Positions 1-5,866 of a DNA stretch of 6,565 bases are shown piece by piece. Source of the stretch: Candidatus Omnitrophota bacterium (lineage in GTDB: Bacteria > Omnitrophota > Koll11 > Duberdicusellales > 4484-171); the NCBI GenBank assembly GCA_021735115.1, contig JAIPHQ010000043.1, forward strand, positions 1 to 6,565, in the 5' to 3' direction. The stretch's first letter is position 1. Each line of letters begins with the position of its first letter. The translations under genes were made by a program, and so were the position numbers. Below the pieces are notes generated by a model. The model was not told where the DNA came from. It saw only the letters and a list, made by a program, of their open reading frames with translations, and did not search any database.

Positions 1-182
1 GTTAAGCTGGTAAGGCCTAAAGTTAAGGCAGAAATGAAAGTAACGGCTTGTCTTTCTTGGAATCTATACATTGGATCTCCGTTTGACTGGCCGCTTTTAA
101 TACTTGAAAATATAATTGCAAAATTAATAACAACCAAAATAAGAAAGGTAATAATAATTTTCCTTTTATGGTTTTGAAACAT
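1..182 (-). CDS. Small membrane protein, N-terminal part only, unknown family
   Basis: This is an open reading frame on the minus strand that starts with ATG at 182 and runs out of the left edge after 60 codons. A textbook AGGAGG (195 to 190) lies 7 bases upstream of the ATG, which makes the start convincing. The product begins MFQNHKRK, a short basic stretch, followed by a hydrophobic helix at about residues 9-28. A polar linker follows (about 29-46, with GQSNGDPMYRF), and a second hydrophobic stretch begins at about residue 47 and is cut by the window edge. The basic N-terminus suggests an N-in topology (inference). There is no lipobox or signal-peptidase site. I do not recognise the family and no function can be assigned. 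It is divergent from the phosphatase gene at 327 and has its own predicted promoter. I am fairly sure it is a real gene. Confidence 0.75.
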   Translation of the reverse strand, partial: MFQNHKRKIIITFLILVVINFAIIFSSIKSGQSNGDPMYRFQERQAVTFISALTLGLTSL

Positions 183-204
183 TTTGAAACCTCCTTTTAA
201 AAAT

Positions 205-232
205 ATATTAGCATAAATCTAAAAAAAGTCTA
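205..232 (-). promoter_or_regulatory. Candidate promoter for the leftward membrane-protein gene
   Basis: On the minus strand a TAGACT -35-like box (232 to 227) is followed after 16 bases by TAATAT (210 to 205). The triplet TGC directly before the -10 box gives an extended -10 element. The expected RNA start is near 198, just ahead of the AGGAGG at 195-190, so the leader would be very short. Both hexamers match consensus at 4 of 6 positions, and in AT-rich DNA such matches arise easily. Confidence 0.4.
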
Positions 233-276
233 TTTTGGTCATCTAGCAGGATGGATCTTAGCTATTAATTAATTCT

Positions 277-305
277 TTGATAATTTGGTTATATTAAGGT
301 AAACT
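277..305 (+). promoter_or_regulatory. Candidate promoter for the phosphatase gene
   Basis: TTGATA (277-282) and TAAACT (300-305) are separated by exactly 17 bases. This would start RNA near 312, shortly before the AGGAGG at 317-322. An alternative -10 box, TATATT at 290-295, matches consensus better but has no good -35 box 16-18 bases upstream. The region 183-326 between the two divergent genes holds nothing else I can identify. Confidence 0.4.
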
Positions 306-326
306 AAAACCGATAAAGGAGGGTTT

Positions 327-1109
327 ATGAATTTAGATTTTAAGGAAGTCGCTCTAGCAGCAGCTAAACAAGCTGGAGAAATCCATAAAAAATACTTTGA
401 AGGGGATACTCAAACTAAAGAAAAGAGTTCTTCCTTTGATTTAATTACAATTGCTGATACCGAAGCTGAAAAAAAAGTGGTTGAGTTAATTAAAAAAAAT
501 TTTCCCAATCACAATATATTAGCTGAAGAAGGCCAATATCAAAAAACTGATTCTAATTATTGTTGGATTATAGACCCACTTGATGGAACTAATAATTTTT
601 CTTTTGGTATTCCGTTTTTTTGTGTCTCAATTGCTTTAGTTAAAAATAATCAGTTTATTTTAGGAGTTATTTATGATGCAATGCGGGATGAGCTCTTTTT
701 AGCTGAACATGGTAAAGGGGCTTATCTAAATGATAAAAAGATTAAGGTTTCTGATGTAGGTAGTTTTGATAAGTCCTTGTTGATTACCGGTTTTTATTAT
801 GACCGGGGCCAGGCTATGGTTGATAACTTAGAAGCGATAAAGTTATTTTTTCAAAAAAGAGTTGTGGGGATACGGCGTCTGGGAGCAGCCGCTTTAGATT
901 TATCTTATATTGCCTCAGGCCGGGCTACTGGTTTTTGGGAATTTAAATTAAGTCCTTGGGATTTTGCCGCCGGAAAATTATTAATAGAGGAAGCCGGCGG
1001 AAAAGTGACCGGAAAAAATGGCCAAGAGGTAAAATTAGAAAGTTCTTATATTGTTGCTTCTAATGGTAAAATTCATGAAAAAATTATTGAGGTAGTGAAT
1101 AACCAATAA
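327..1109 (+). CDS. suhB: Inositol monophosphatase family protein (SuhB-like)
   Basis: This is a 260-residue protein of normal length for the IMPase family of Mg2+-dependent, lithium-sensitive phosphatases. Family signature 1 is WIIDPLDGTNNF at residues 80-91 and signature 2 is WDFAAGKLLIEEAGG at 211-225. The metal ligands by alignment with human IMPA1 are all present: Glu67 (in AEEG), Asp83, Asp86 and Asp211. The stretch RRLGAAALDLSYIASGR (183-199) and FWEFKLSPWD are typical of bacterial SuhB. The start is supported by AGGAGG at 317-322, 4 bases before the ATG. The reaction is hydrolysis of myo-inositol 1-phosphate or a related sugar or polyol phosphate in the cytoplasm. Members can instead act as fructose-1,6-bisphosphatase, histidinol phosphatase or PAP phosphatase, and the substrate cannot be fixed here. 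It is followed 58 bases later by the GemA-like gene, with no strong terminator between them. The family call is very secure; the symbol is by similarity only. Confidence 0.93.
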   Translation: MNLDFKEVALAAAKQAGEIHKKYFEGDTQTKEKSSSFDLITIADTEAEKKVVELIKKNFPNHNILAEEGQYQKTDSNYCWIIDPLDGTNNFSFGIPFFCVSIALVKNNQFILGVIYDAMRDELFLAEHGKGAYLNDKKIKVSDVGSFDKSLLITGFYYDRGQAMVDNLEAIKLFFQKRVVGIRRLGAAALDLSYIASGRATGFWEFKLSPWDFAAGKLLIEEAGGKVTGKNGQEVKLESSYIVASNGKIHEKIIEVVNNQ

Positions 1110-1154
1110 TCTTTATTCAAGAAACGAAATTTTTTCTTAATGGTTATCTAAAAA

Positions 1155-1168
1155 TATTATCTTTACTA
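1155..1168 (+). promoter_or_regulatory. Possible -10 box giving a leaderless mRNA for the GemA-like gene
   Basis: TATTAT (1155-1160) lies so that RNA would start at about 1167-1168, on the ATG itself. The gene has no Shine-Dalgarno sequence, which would fit leaderless translation. No -35 box better than 3 of 6 is found 16-18 bases upstream, so this is weak. The alternative is read-through from the phosphatase gene. Apart from this, 1110-1167 is plain AT-rich spacer. Confidence 0.25.
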
Positions 1169-1551
1169 TGGCTAAAATTGATAAGAAAAAATTGGCTTTA
1201 ATTCATATTGTTAAAAAAGAGCTTGGTTTAGACGATCTTGAGTATCGCAAGATTTTAAAAAAAGCAGCTGGAGTAACCAGTGCAAAAGATCTAGACCAAC
1301 AAGATTTCCGCAAACTGATGAATTATTTTGTAAGGAGTCGTCACTGGCAGCCGCAGCCCAACGGGATAACTATCCGCCAGAAAATATTTATTAAGATGCT
1401 TTCTAAAAATTTAGATTGGGAAAAAGACCATCTAAACAATTTTATTTATAAATATTATCATAAAAAAAACATTGAAAAACTTACTAAAAAAGAAGCAAGT
1501 AAATTGATTGAGTCTTTAAAAAGTATAAAAGAAAGGCAAGATTATTTTTAG
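1168..1551 (+). CDS. GemA/gp16-like protein (DUF1018 type), isolated from any prophage
   Basis: This is a 127-residue, very basic, probably all-helical protein. By recall its layout matches the phage Mu gp16/GemA family (DUF1018). The N-terminal part has LALIHIVKKELGLDDLEYRK at 9-28 and AAGVTSAKDLD at 33-43, against the family pattern 'IHIAKKqLGLdddtYR..L...tG..SAkdL'. The C-terminal part has ITIRQKIFIKMLSKNLDW (67-84) and KLTKKEASKLIESLK (104-118), like the family's 'T..Q...I..L..eLgW' and 'Lt..qAs.vIeaLk'. Mu GemA alters host gene expression, with a reported link to gyrase and DNA supercoiling; whether this protein does so is unknown. There is no Shine-Dalgarno sequence: the ATG follows an AT-rich stretch (TATTATCTTTACT). 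No other phage gene is visible in the window, so it looks like a domesticated or solitary copy. A tandem-repeat region begins 8 bases after its stop. Codon use resembles the neighbours. Confidence 0.8.
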   Translation: MAKIDKKKLALIHIVKKELGLDDLEYRKILKKAAGVTSAKDLDQQDFRKLMNYFVRSRHWQPQPNGITIRQKIFIKMLSKNLDWEKDHLNNFIYKYYHKKNIEKLTKKEASKLIESLKSIKERQDYF

Positions 1552-1559
1552 CTTTGCTA

Positions 1560-1657
1560 AGGTGTACCAAAATTGGCAAATATAGGACGTCTACAAAAGC
1601 AGGTTTATAGACGTCCTACTTTTGACGAAAGGAGGACGTCTGCGGAAACAGGAGAAA
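1560..1657. repeat. Four degenerate 24-25 bp tandem units, three with a GACGTC core
   Basis: Between the GemA-like gene and the GH65 gene lie units starting at 1560, 1584, 1609 and 1633. Units 2 and 4 start AGGACGTCTACAAAAGCAGG and AGGACGTCTGCGGAAACAGG; they agree at 16 of 20 positions and every difference is A/G. Unit 3 has the core inverted (AGACGTCC). Unit 1 is the most diverged (AGGTGTACC, then AAAA). The palindromic GACGTC cores are centred at 1588.5, 1612.5 and 1637.5, i.e. spaced 24 and 25 bp. The region lies outside any gene and just upstream of the GH65 promoter. It could be an operator array, a decayed REP/MITE-type element or a minisatellite. It is not a CRISPR, since there are no unique spacers between long identical repeats. 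Confidence 0.7.
1583..1618 (+). other. Stem-loop from inverted GACGTC units
   Basis: TAGGACGTCTA (1583-1593) is the exact reverse complement of TAGACGTCCTA (1608-1618). After one C.A mismatch three more A-T pairs extend the stem inwards, leaving a 6-base loop (1598-1603). Only four T's follow shortly after (1620-1623), so it is a poor but possible terminator for the GemA-like gene. The right arm can pair instead with 1633-1641, giving an alternative 9-bp hairpin with a 15-base loop. Confidence 0.6.
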
Positions 1658-1665
1658 AATAAGTA

Positions 1666-1694
1666 TTGCTATGGGCAATCTTTACGAATATAAT
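1666..1694 (+). promoter_or_regulatory. Strong candidate promoter of the GH65-GT4 operon
   Basis: TTGCTA (1666-1671), a 17-base spacer and a perfect TATAAT (1689-1694). RNA would start at about 1700-1702, ten or so bases ahead of the ATG at 1711. It overlaps the 15 extra codons that a longer GH65 reading (TTG at 1666) would include, and so argues against that longer start. The tandem GACGTC units end just upstream, in the position expected for activator or repressor sites. Confidence 0.6.
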
Positions 1695-1710
1695 CTACCA
1701 AGAGATTAAA

Positions 1711-4044
1711 ATGAAAAATTTTTATTCGAAATATTTAGGTGATGAACTTTGGCGAATTAAAGAAAGCGAGTTTAAAAAAACTTTGCAAAATGTTCGCGAG
1801 AGTCAATTTAGCCTAGGTAATGGTTTGATCGGGTCTCGAGGCGTGTTGGAAGAAAAAGCTAAAGACTCGCAACCAGGAACGTACTTGGCAGGCCTCTATG
1901 ATAGCCTAACTGCACAAGTTGCCGAATTAGTTAACCTTCCTAATCCTTTTTATTTTAAATTTATTGCCTTTGGCCAAAAAGTTGGAATTACAGCAATGGA
2001 TGTGGTTTCTCATGAAAGAATTTTAAATACAGAAAATGGCACCTTAAGCCGGCATAGTGTTTATTCAGATAATAAAAAGCGCCGCTATGATTATCAATCA
2101 ATTCGTTTTCTTTCAATGGATAATAAAAATATAGGAGTTATGCAGATTATATTAACTCCCCTAGATTCAGACCTAGAGTTAGAGTTTCAAACTGGTATAG
2201 ATACAGCTGTTTATAATTTGGGAGTTGCAACTGAAGGCCGTAAGCGTCATTTTGCAGTTTCTGAATTAAGTAAAGAAGAAATTTTAGAAACTTTGGTTAT
2301 TAGGACGTTTGATAAACATTTAAATGTTATCTATCATAGCGGTTTCTACTATAAAGTTGGAGCAAAGAAAAGAGTACATGTGCAAGATAATGTTTCTCGG
2401 ATAAAATTAAAGAAAAACCAAAGGGCTGTATTTACAAAGATTTTTTATATCTCACCTTTTTTAGAAAAAGAAAATTTAGCTAAATATAAAATTAAATCAA
2501 GAAAAGTTTTTTCTAAAGCCCTAAAAAGTAATTTTAAAACTTTAATTAATAAACATGTGCAGGCTTGGAAGGCTTTATGGGAGATGTCTGATATATTGAT
2601 TGAAGGGACTGCTGATATCCAAAAAAATGTAAGATTTAATATTTATCATCTTTTAATCTGTGCTCATTCTGACCAAGGAGTATCAAGTATTGGAGCTAGA
2701 ACTTTAAGCGGTGAAGGTTATAGAGGGCATGTGTTTTGGGATGCTGAGATTTTCCTTCTTCCCTTTTATGCTTATCAGTTTCCCGAAGTAGCTAAAAATA
2801 TGTTGCTTTACCGCTACAGGAGAATTGAACCGGCAAAGGCTATTGCTAAAGCCAAAGGCTATGCTGGAGTGCTTTTTCCCTGGGAATCTGCTGGCAAAGG
2901 AGCTGAAGAGACTCCCAGCTGGGCGAAAAATCTTGACGGGACAATTATTAAAATCAAAACAGCTGAATTTGAACAACATATAGTTTCAGATATAGCTTAT
3001 GCTTGTTATAACTATTTTCAGATTACTGCAGATAAAGATTTTATGGAAGATTATGGATATGAGATAATTTTTGAATCGGCCCGGTTTTGGGCATCCCGGG
3101 TTGCAAAAGGAAAGAGAGGAAAAATTAATATATTAAATATTATGGGCCCGGATGAGTTCCACGAGAAGATAAATAATAATGCCTATACTAATTTTATGGC
3201 CAAGTGGAATCTTACAACCGCCCAAAGCCTATACCGGCAGTTGAAGAAAAACAAAAAAACTTATAATCGCCTTAAAGCAAAGTTAAAATTAACTGATAAA
3301 GAAGTAAAACGATGGCTGGATATTGCTTTCGGGATTACAATTAAGATAAAAAGAAATAGAGTGATTGAACAGTTTGATAATTTTTTTAAGAAAAAATATA
3401 TAGAGATTGTTAACTTTGATGAAAATAATATTCCGCTTCTTCCTGAAGGGGTAAGAGTATCTGACTATAATAAAACTCAATTTGTAAAACAAGCTGATGT
3501 TATTATGGCACTATATTTGCTTGGAGATAATTTTGATTATAAAACCAAAGAAAGTAATTTTTGGTTTTACCTACGCAGGACTCTTCATAAGTCATCTCTA
3601 AGCGCTGCTGTGCATGCAATCATGGCAGCTGAAATTGGTGCACTTAGCCGGGCTTATCAATTTTTTAATGTTGCATTGCGTGCTGATATTAGTGATTTAC
3701 ATGGTAATACTCATGAAGGTGTGCATGCAGCTTCGTTAGGTGGGGTATGGCAGTGTATAATTGGCGGTTTTGCCGGCGCAAAAATCCAAAAGGGCATCCT
3801 TTCGCTATCACCCTATATGCCGCTTACCTGGCAGTCTATAAAATTTAATTTATTTTTTAGAGGATTACGTTGGGAGTTTCAAGTAAGAAAAAAAGAAGTA
3901 AAGGTCAAAGTGCTTGCTAAGACAAAAAGCAAATTAAGGATTATAGTTTTTGGCAAAATTCATAATATTGAAGCTAATAAAAGTTACAACTTTAAAGCTA
4001 CAAAACAAATGAAAAAGATTTCACTTGCTGAAAAATATTATTAA
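1711..4044 (+). CDS. Glycoside hydrolase family 65 protein, probable disaccharide phosphorylase
   Basis: This is a 777-residue cytoplasmic enzyme with the full GH65 layout: N-terminal beta-sandwich (about 1-265, with ESQFSLGNGLIGSRG at 30-44), helical linker, (alpha/alpha)6 catalytic barrel (about 300-695) and a small C-terminal beta domain (about 700-777). Catalytic-region motifs are GEGYRGHVFWDAEIF (334-348) and MGPDEFHE (478-485), where Glu482 is the predicted general acid. HKSSLS (626-631) and THEGVHAASLGG (667-678, His672) match the phosphate site of known phosphorylases, so phosphorolysis to beta-glucose 1-phosphate is more likely than hydrolysis. Substrate (maltose, trehalose, kojibiose, nigerose, glucosylglycerol or other) cannot be told. 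I chose ATG 1711 over TTG 1666 because a promoter with perfect TATAAT covers 1666-1694. Family similarity also begins just after 1711 (WRIKESEF). The Shine-Dalgarno at 1711 is weak (AGAG, 1701-1704). The GT4 gene follows after 8 bases. No beta-phosphoglucomutase gene is adjacent. Confidence 0.92.
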   Translation: MKNFYSKYLGDELWRIKESEFKKTLQNVRESQFSLGNGLIGSRGVLEEKAKDSQPGTYLAGLYDSLTAQVAELVNLPNPFYFKFIAFGQKVGITAMDVVSHERILNTENGTLSRHSVYSDNKKRRYDYQSIRFLSMDNKNIGVMQIILTPLDSDLELEFQTGIDTAVYNLGVATEGRKRHFAVSELSKEEILETLVIRTFDKHLNVIYHSGFYYKVGAKKRVHVQDNVSRIKLKKNQRAVFTKIFYISPFLEKENLAKYKIKSRKVFSKALKSNFKTLINKHVQAWKALWEMSDILIEGTADIQKNVRFNIYHLLICAHSDQGVSSIGARTLSGEGYRGHVFWDAEIFLLPFYAYQFPEVAKNMLLYRYRRIEPAKAIAKAKGYAGVLFPWESAGKGAEETPSWAKNLDGTIIKIKTAEFEQHIVSDIAYACYNYFQITADKDFMEDYGYEIIFESARFWASRVAKGKRGKINILNIMGPDEFHEKINNNAYTNFMAKWNLTTAQSLYRQLKKNKKTYNRLKAKLKLTDKEVKRWLDIAFGITIKIKRNRVIEQFDNFFKKKYIEIVNFDENNIPLLPEGVRVSDYNKTQFVKQADVIMALYLLGDNFDYKTKESNFWFYLRRTLHKSSLSAAVHAIMAAEIGALSRAYQFFNVALRADISDLHGNTHEGVHAASLGGVWQCIIGGFAGAKIQKGILSLSPYMPLTWQSIKFNLFFRGLRWEFQVRKKEVKVKVLAKTKSKLRIIVFGKIHNIEANKSYNFKATKQMKKISLAEKYY

Positions 4045-4052
4045 AAAATATT

Positions 4053-5231
4053 ATGGCTAAAAGAAAATATAATATTTCACATCTACATTGGGGTTTTCCT
4101 CCTATAATTGGTGGAGTAGAAACACATTTAACTATAATCTTACCTTTTATGGCCGGCCGGGATCATAGAGTAAGTCTTTTAACCGCCAGTGCTGAAGGCC
4201 ATAAAGGCAAAGAGAAATTTAAAGGTGTAGATATCGTTAGAGAACCGGTGATGAACCTAAATTGGTTGACAAGAAGAGGCCTAGAAGGTATCGATAAAGA
4301 AGTTACCCGTGTATTTACAAAGTTTATTGATACTTACAAACCTGATATCCTGCACACCCATAATATGCACTATTTCAGTAAGCCGCATATTACTATTTTA
4401 GAAAAGATGGCTCAGAAAAAAGGAATACCTTTGCTGCTTACGGCTCATAATATTTGGGATGATTTATTGTGTTGGGAATTATCTACTACTATTAAATGGA
4501 GCCATATTGTTGCGGTAAGCCATTTTATTGAGAAAGAATTAATTGGATTAGGCTGCAACCACAGAAATTTAACTACGGTGCATCACGGTATTGATGAGAA
4601 GATGTTTCGGCCTACGATTAAAGCTAATCGAGTTTATAGTAAATATCCTAAGCTACGGGGAAGGCCGGTTTTTTTTCATCCAGCCAGAATGGGTTTAGCC
4701 AAAGGTTGCGATGTTGCGATAAAAGCCTTACGGTTGGTCAAGGAACGCATTCCGGATGTAATGCTTGTTTTAGCCGGGACCAAAAATATCATTGATTGGG
4801 GTCTATCCCAACAAAAAGATATAGCTTATATTATCAAGCTAGTCGATAATTTTAATTTACGGGATAATGTAATAATTGATTCTTATCCTTTAGAGCTAAT
4901 GCCTTATATGTATGCAGCTTCTGATGTTTCTATTTATCCTTCAAGTGTTTCTGAACCTTTTGGCCTTACTATGCTTGAAGCTATGGCTTGCGCTAAGCCG
5001 ATGGTGGTGACCAGGGCAGGAGGTATGCCGGAGATTATAAGTGATGGAGTAAATGGTTTTGTAGTTCCGGTGAGGGATTTTGAAGAATTAGCTTCAAGGA
5101 TTACTACCTTGCTTGAAGAAGAGTCACTGCGGGAACGCCTTGGTAATACCGGCCGTAAAATGATTGAAGCCCGCTTTTCAAAAAAGCATGTTAGCGACCT
5201 TCTCCTAAATCTATATAAAAAATTTATTTAA
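4053..5231 (+). CDS. Glycosyltransferase family 4 (GT-B fold)
   Basis: This is a 392-residue retaining glycosyltransferase of normal GT4 length. The N-terminal Rossmann domain has the glycine loop PPIIGGVETHL (16-26), DILHTHNMH (98-106) and a second conserved patch LTAHNIWDD (129-137). The C-terminal donor domain has FHPARMGLAKGCDVAIKAL (208-226), with the Arg212 and Lys217 that usually hold the donor phosphates. The EX7E motif follows, Glu301-PFGLTML-Glu309, then AGGMPEIISDGVNGFVV (322-338). It transfers a sugar from a nucleotide sugar to an unknown acceptor; no signal peptide or membrane helix is seen. It starts 8 bases after the GH65 stop with no Shine-Dalgarno (AT-only leader), so translation probably depends on coupling to GH65. 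Pairing with GH65 suggests alpha-glucoside metabolism, but cell-envelope glycan synthesis is equally open. Its 3' end overlaps the convergent DJ-1 gene by 8 bases. Confidence 0.92.
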   Translation: MAKRKYNISHLHWGFPPIIGGVETHLTIILPFMAGRDHRVSLLTASAEGHKGKEKFKGVDIVREPVMNLNWLTRRGLEGIDKEVTRVFTKFIDTYKPDILHTHNMHYFSKPHITILEKMAQKKGIPLLLTAHNIWDDLLCWELSTTIKWSHIVAVSHFIEKELIGLGCNHRNLTTVHHGIDEKMFRPTIKANRVYSKYPKLRGRPVFFHPARMGLAKGCDVAIKALRLVKERIPDVMLVLAGTKNIIDWGLSQQKDIAYIIKLVDNFNLRDNVIIDSYPLELMPYMYAASDVSIYPSSVSEPFGLTMLEAMACAKPMVVTRAGGMPEIISDGVNGFVVPVRDFEELASRITTLLEEESLRERLGNTGRKMIEARFSKKHVSDLLLNLYKKFI

Positions 5232-5775
5232 ATAAAGTGGCCTTAGCTACTTTATTAGACATTTCTTTTCCTGCTAATTTTTCAACTATTTTTAAAGCAA
5301 ATTGCATTGCAGTGGCCGGCCCCCGGCTGGTTATAATGTTTTTATCAATTATCACTTCTTGTTTTTTATAAGTAGTTGAATTAGAAAAATCTTTTTCCAT
5401 ACCAGGATAACAGGTGGCAATTTTGTTATCAAGTATTCCCAGAGGTGCAAGTACTACTGCTGGAGAAGCACAGATTGCGGCAATAATTTTTTCTTGATTG
5501 TTTAATTGGATAAGTAGTTTTTTAACTAATCCCGATTTAGCTAAATTTTCTGCTCCGGGCATCCCGCCCGGTAATATACAAGCATCAGATTCAATTGAAA
5601 TTTCATTTAATTTTTTATCGGCTTTTACTTCTATTGACCGGGATCCTTTAATAATTAAATCATCTATTCCTACAACTGTCAGATTAATTTCGGCTCGTCT
5701 TAATATATCAATGCAACTAATAGCTTCAATCTCTTCGAACCCTTCCGCTAATAGAATTATTGCTTTTTTAGCCAT
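5224..5775 (-). CDS. DJ-1/PfpI family protein (YajL/ThiJ-like)
   Basis: This is a 183-residue protein that aligns along its whole length with human DJ-1 and E. coli YajL. Key residues are Glu17 (in AEGFEEIEA, equal to DJ-1 Glu18) and the reactive Cys102 in AAICASPA (equal to Cys106, the nucleophile elbow). ILPGGMPGAENL (67-78) and TSRGPATAMQFALKIVE (149-165) are also conserved. Human His126 is replaced by Tyr123 (TCYPG); YajL has Phe there, so this is normal for bacterial members. The family includes stress-related chaperones, proposed protein or nucleotide deglycases (disputed) and glyoxalase III-like enzymes. A role in handling oxidised or glycated products is likely but not specific. AGGAGG at 5785-5780 supports the ATG at 5775, and a good promoter lies at 5858-5831. 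The gene converges on the GT4 gene with an 8-bp overlap, without a terminator I can see on either strand. Confidence 0.93.
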   Translation of the reverse strand: MAKKAIILLAEGFEEIEAISCIDILRRAEINLTVVGIDDLIIKGSRSIEVKADKKLNEISIESDACILPGGMPGAENLAKSGLVKKLLIQLNNQEKIIAAICASPAVVLAPLGILDNKIATCYPGMEKDFSNSTTYKKQEVIIDKNIITSRGPATAMQFALKIVEKLAGKEMSNKVAKATLFK

Positions 5776-5792
5776 AATGCCTCCTTTTTTAC

Positions 5793-5827
5793 TATTGTGT
5801 ATAGAGCATTGTGTATTGAGTGCTAGT
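5793..5827. repeat. Degenerate 7-bp tandem repeat (TATTGTG/TATTGAG type)
   Basis: Consecutive heptads read TATTGTG, TATAGAG, CATTGTG, TATTGAG, then a poor fifth unit, TGCTAGT. The first four keep T/C-A-T-(T/A)-G/A-(T/A)-G. Read as a doublet it is two copies of a 14-mer (TATTGTGTATAGAG and CATTGTGTATTGAG) differing at two positions. It sits in the predicted 5' leader of the DJ-1 gene, between its promoter and its ribosome binding site. Function is unknown; it may be a slippage-prone simple repeat. Confidence 0.6.
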
Positions 5828-5830
5828 TGT

Positions 5831-5858
5831 ATTTTATAAAATAGAAAACTAATTGCAA
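5831..5858 (-). promoter_or_regulatory. Candidate promoter of the DJ-1/PfpI gene
   Basis: On the minus strand TTGCAA (5858 to 5853), a 16-base spacer and TAAAAT (5836 to 5831, 5 of 6 consensus). RNA would start near 5824, giving a leader of about 50 bases that contains the heptad repeat and AGGAGG. The -10 box lies inside a perfect 14-bp palindrome, TATTTTATAAAATA (5829-5842), which could be a protein-binding site or chance in AT-rich DNA. Confidence 0.5.
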
Positions 5859-5866
5859 CTATAAAT

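Noticed and set aside
1119..1138. AAGAAA...TTTCTT inverted repeat with T-run after the phosphatase gene
   Set aside because: The stem is six weak pairs with a single G-C and the T-run is inside the arm; not a credible intrinsic terminator.
1168..1551. Prophage remnant as a whole
   Set aside because: Only one phage-like gene is present; no integrase, attachment-site repeats or other phage genes can be seen around it.
1628..1635. Perfect AAAGGAGG Shine-Dalgarno-like sequence
   Set aside because: No start codon follows within a usable distance; it is part of the tandem repeat.
1560..1657. CRISPR array
   Set aside because: Units are directly abutting, degenerate and partly inverted, with no unique spacers and no cas genes in the window.
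1671..1709. Possible 12-codon leader peptide starting ATGGGC
   Set aside because: The nearest AGGAG (1650-1654) is 16 bases away and the start would lie upstream of the predicted transcript start.
2704..2979. 91-codon open frame on the minus strand
   Set aside because: It lies wholly inside the GH65 catalytic-domain coding region, has no ribosome binding site, and its product shows no recognisable motif; it is a shadow frame.
3289..3492. 67-codon open frame on the minus strand
   Set aside because: It lies inside GH65, and its Phe/Ile/Tyr-rich product is what the antisense of Lys/Asn/Asp-rich coding sequence gives.
5498..5839. 113-codon open frame on the plus strand
   Set aside because: It is antisense to the well-supported DJ-1/PfpI gene, has no start signal and runs into the repeat region.
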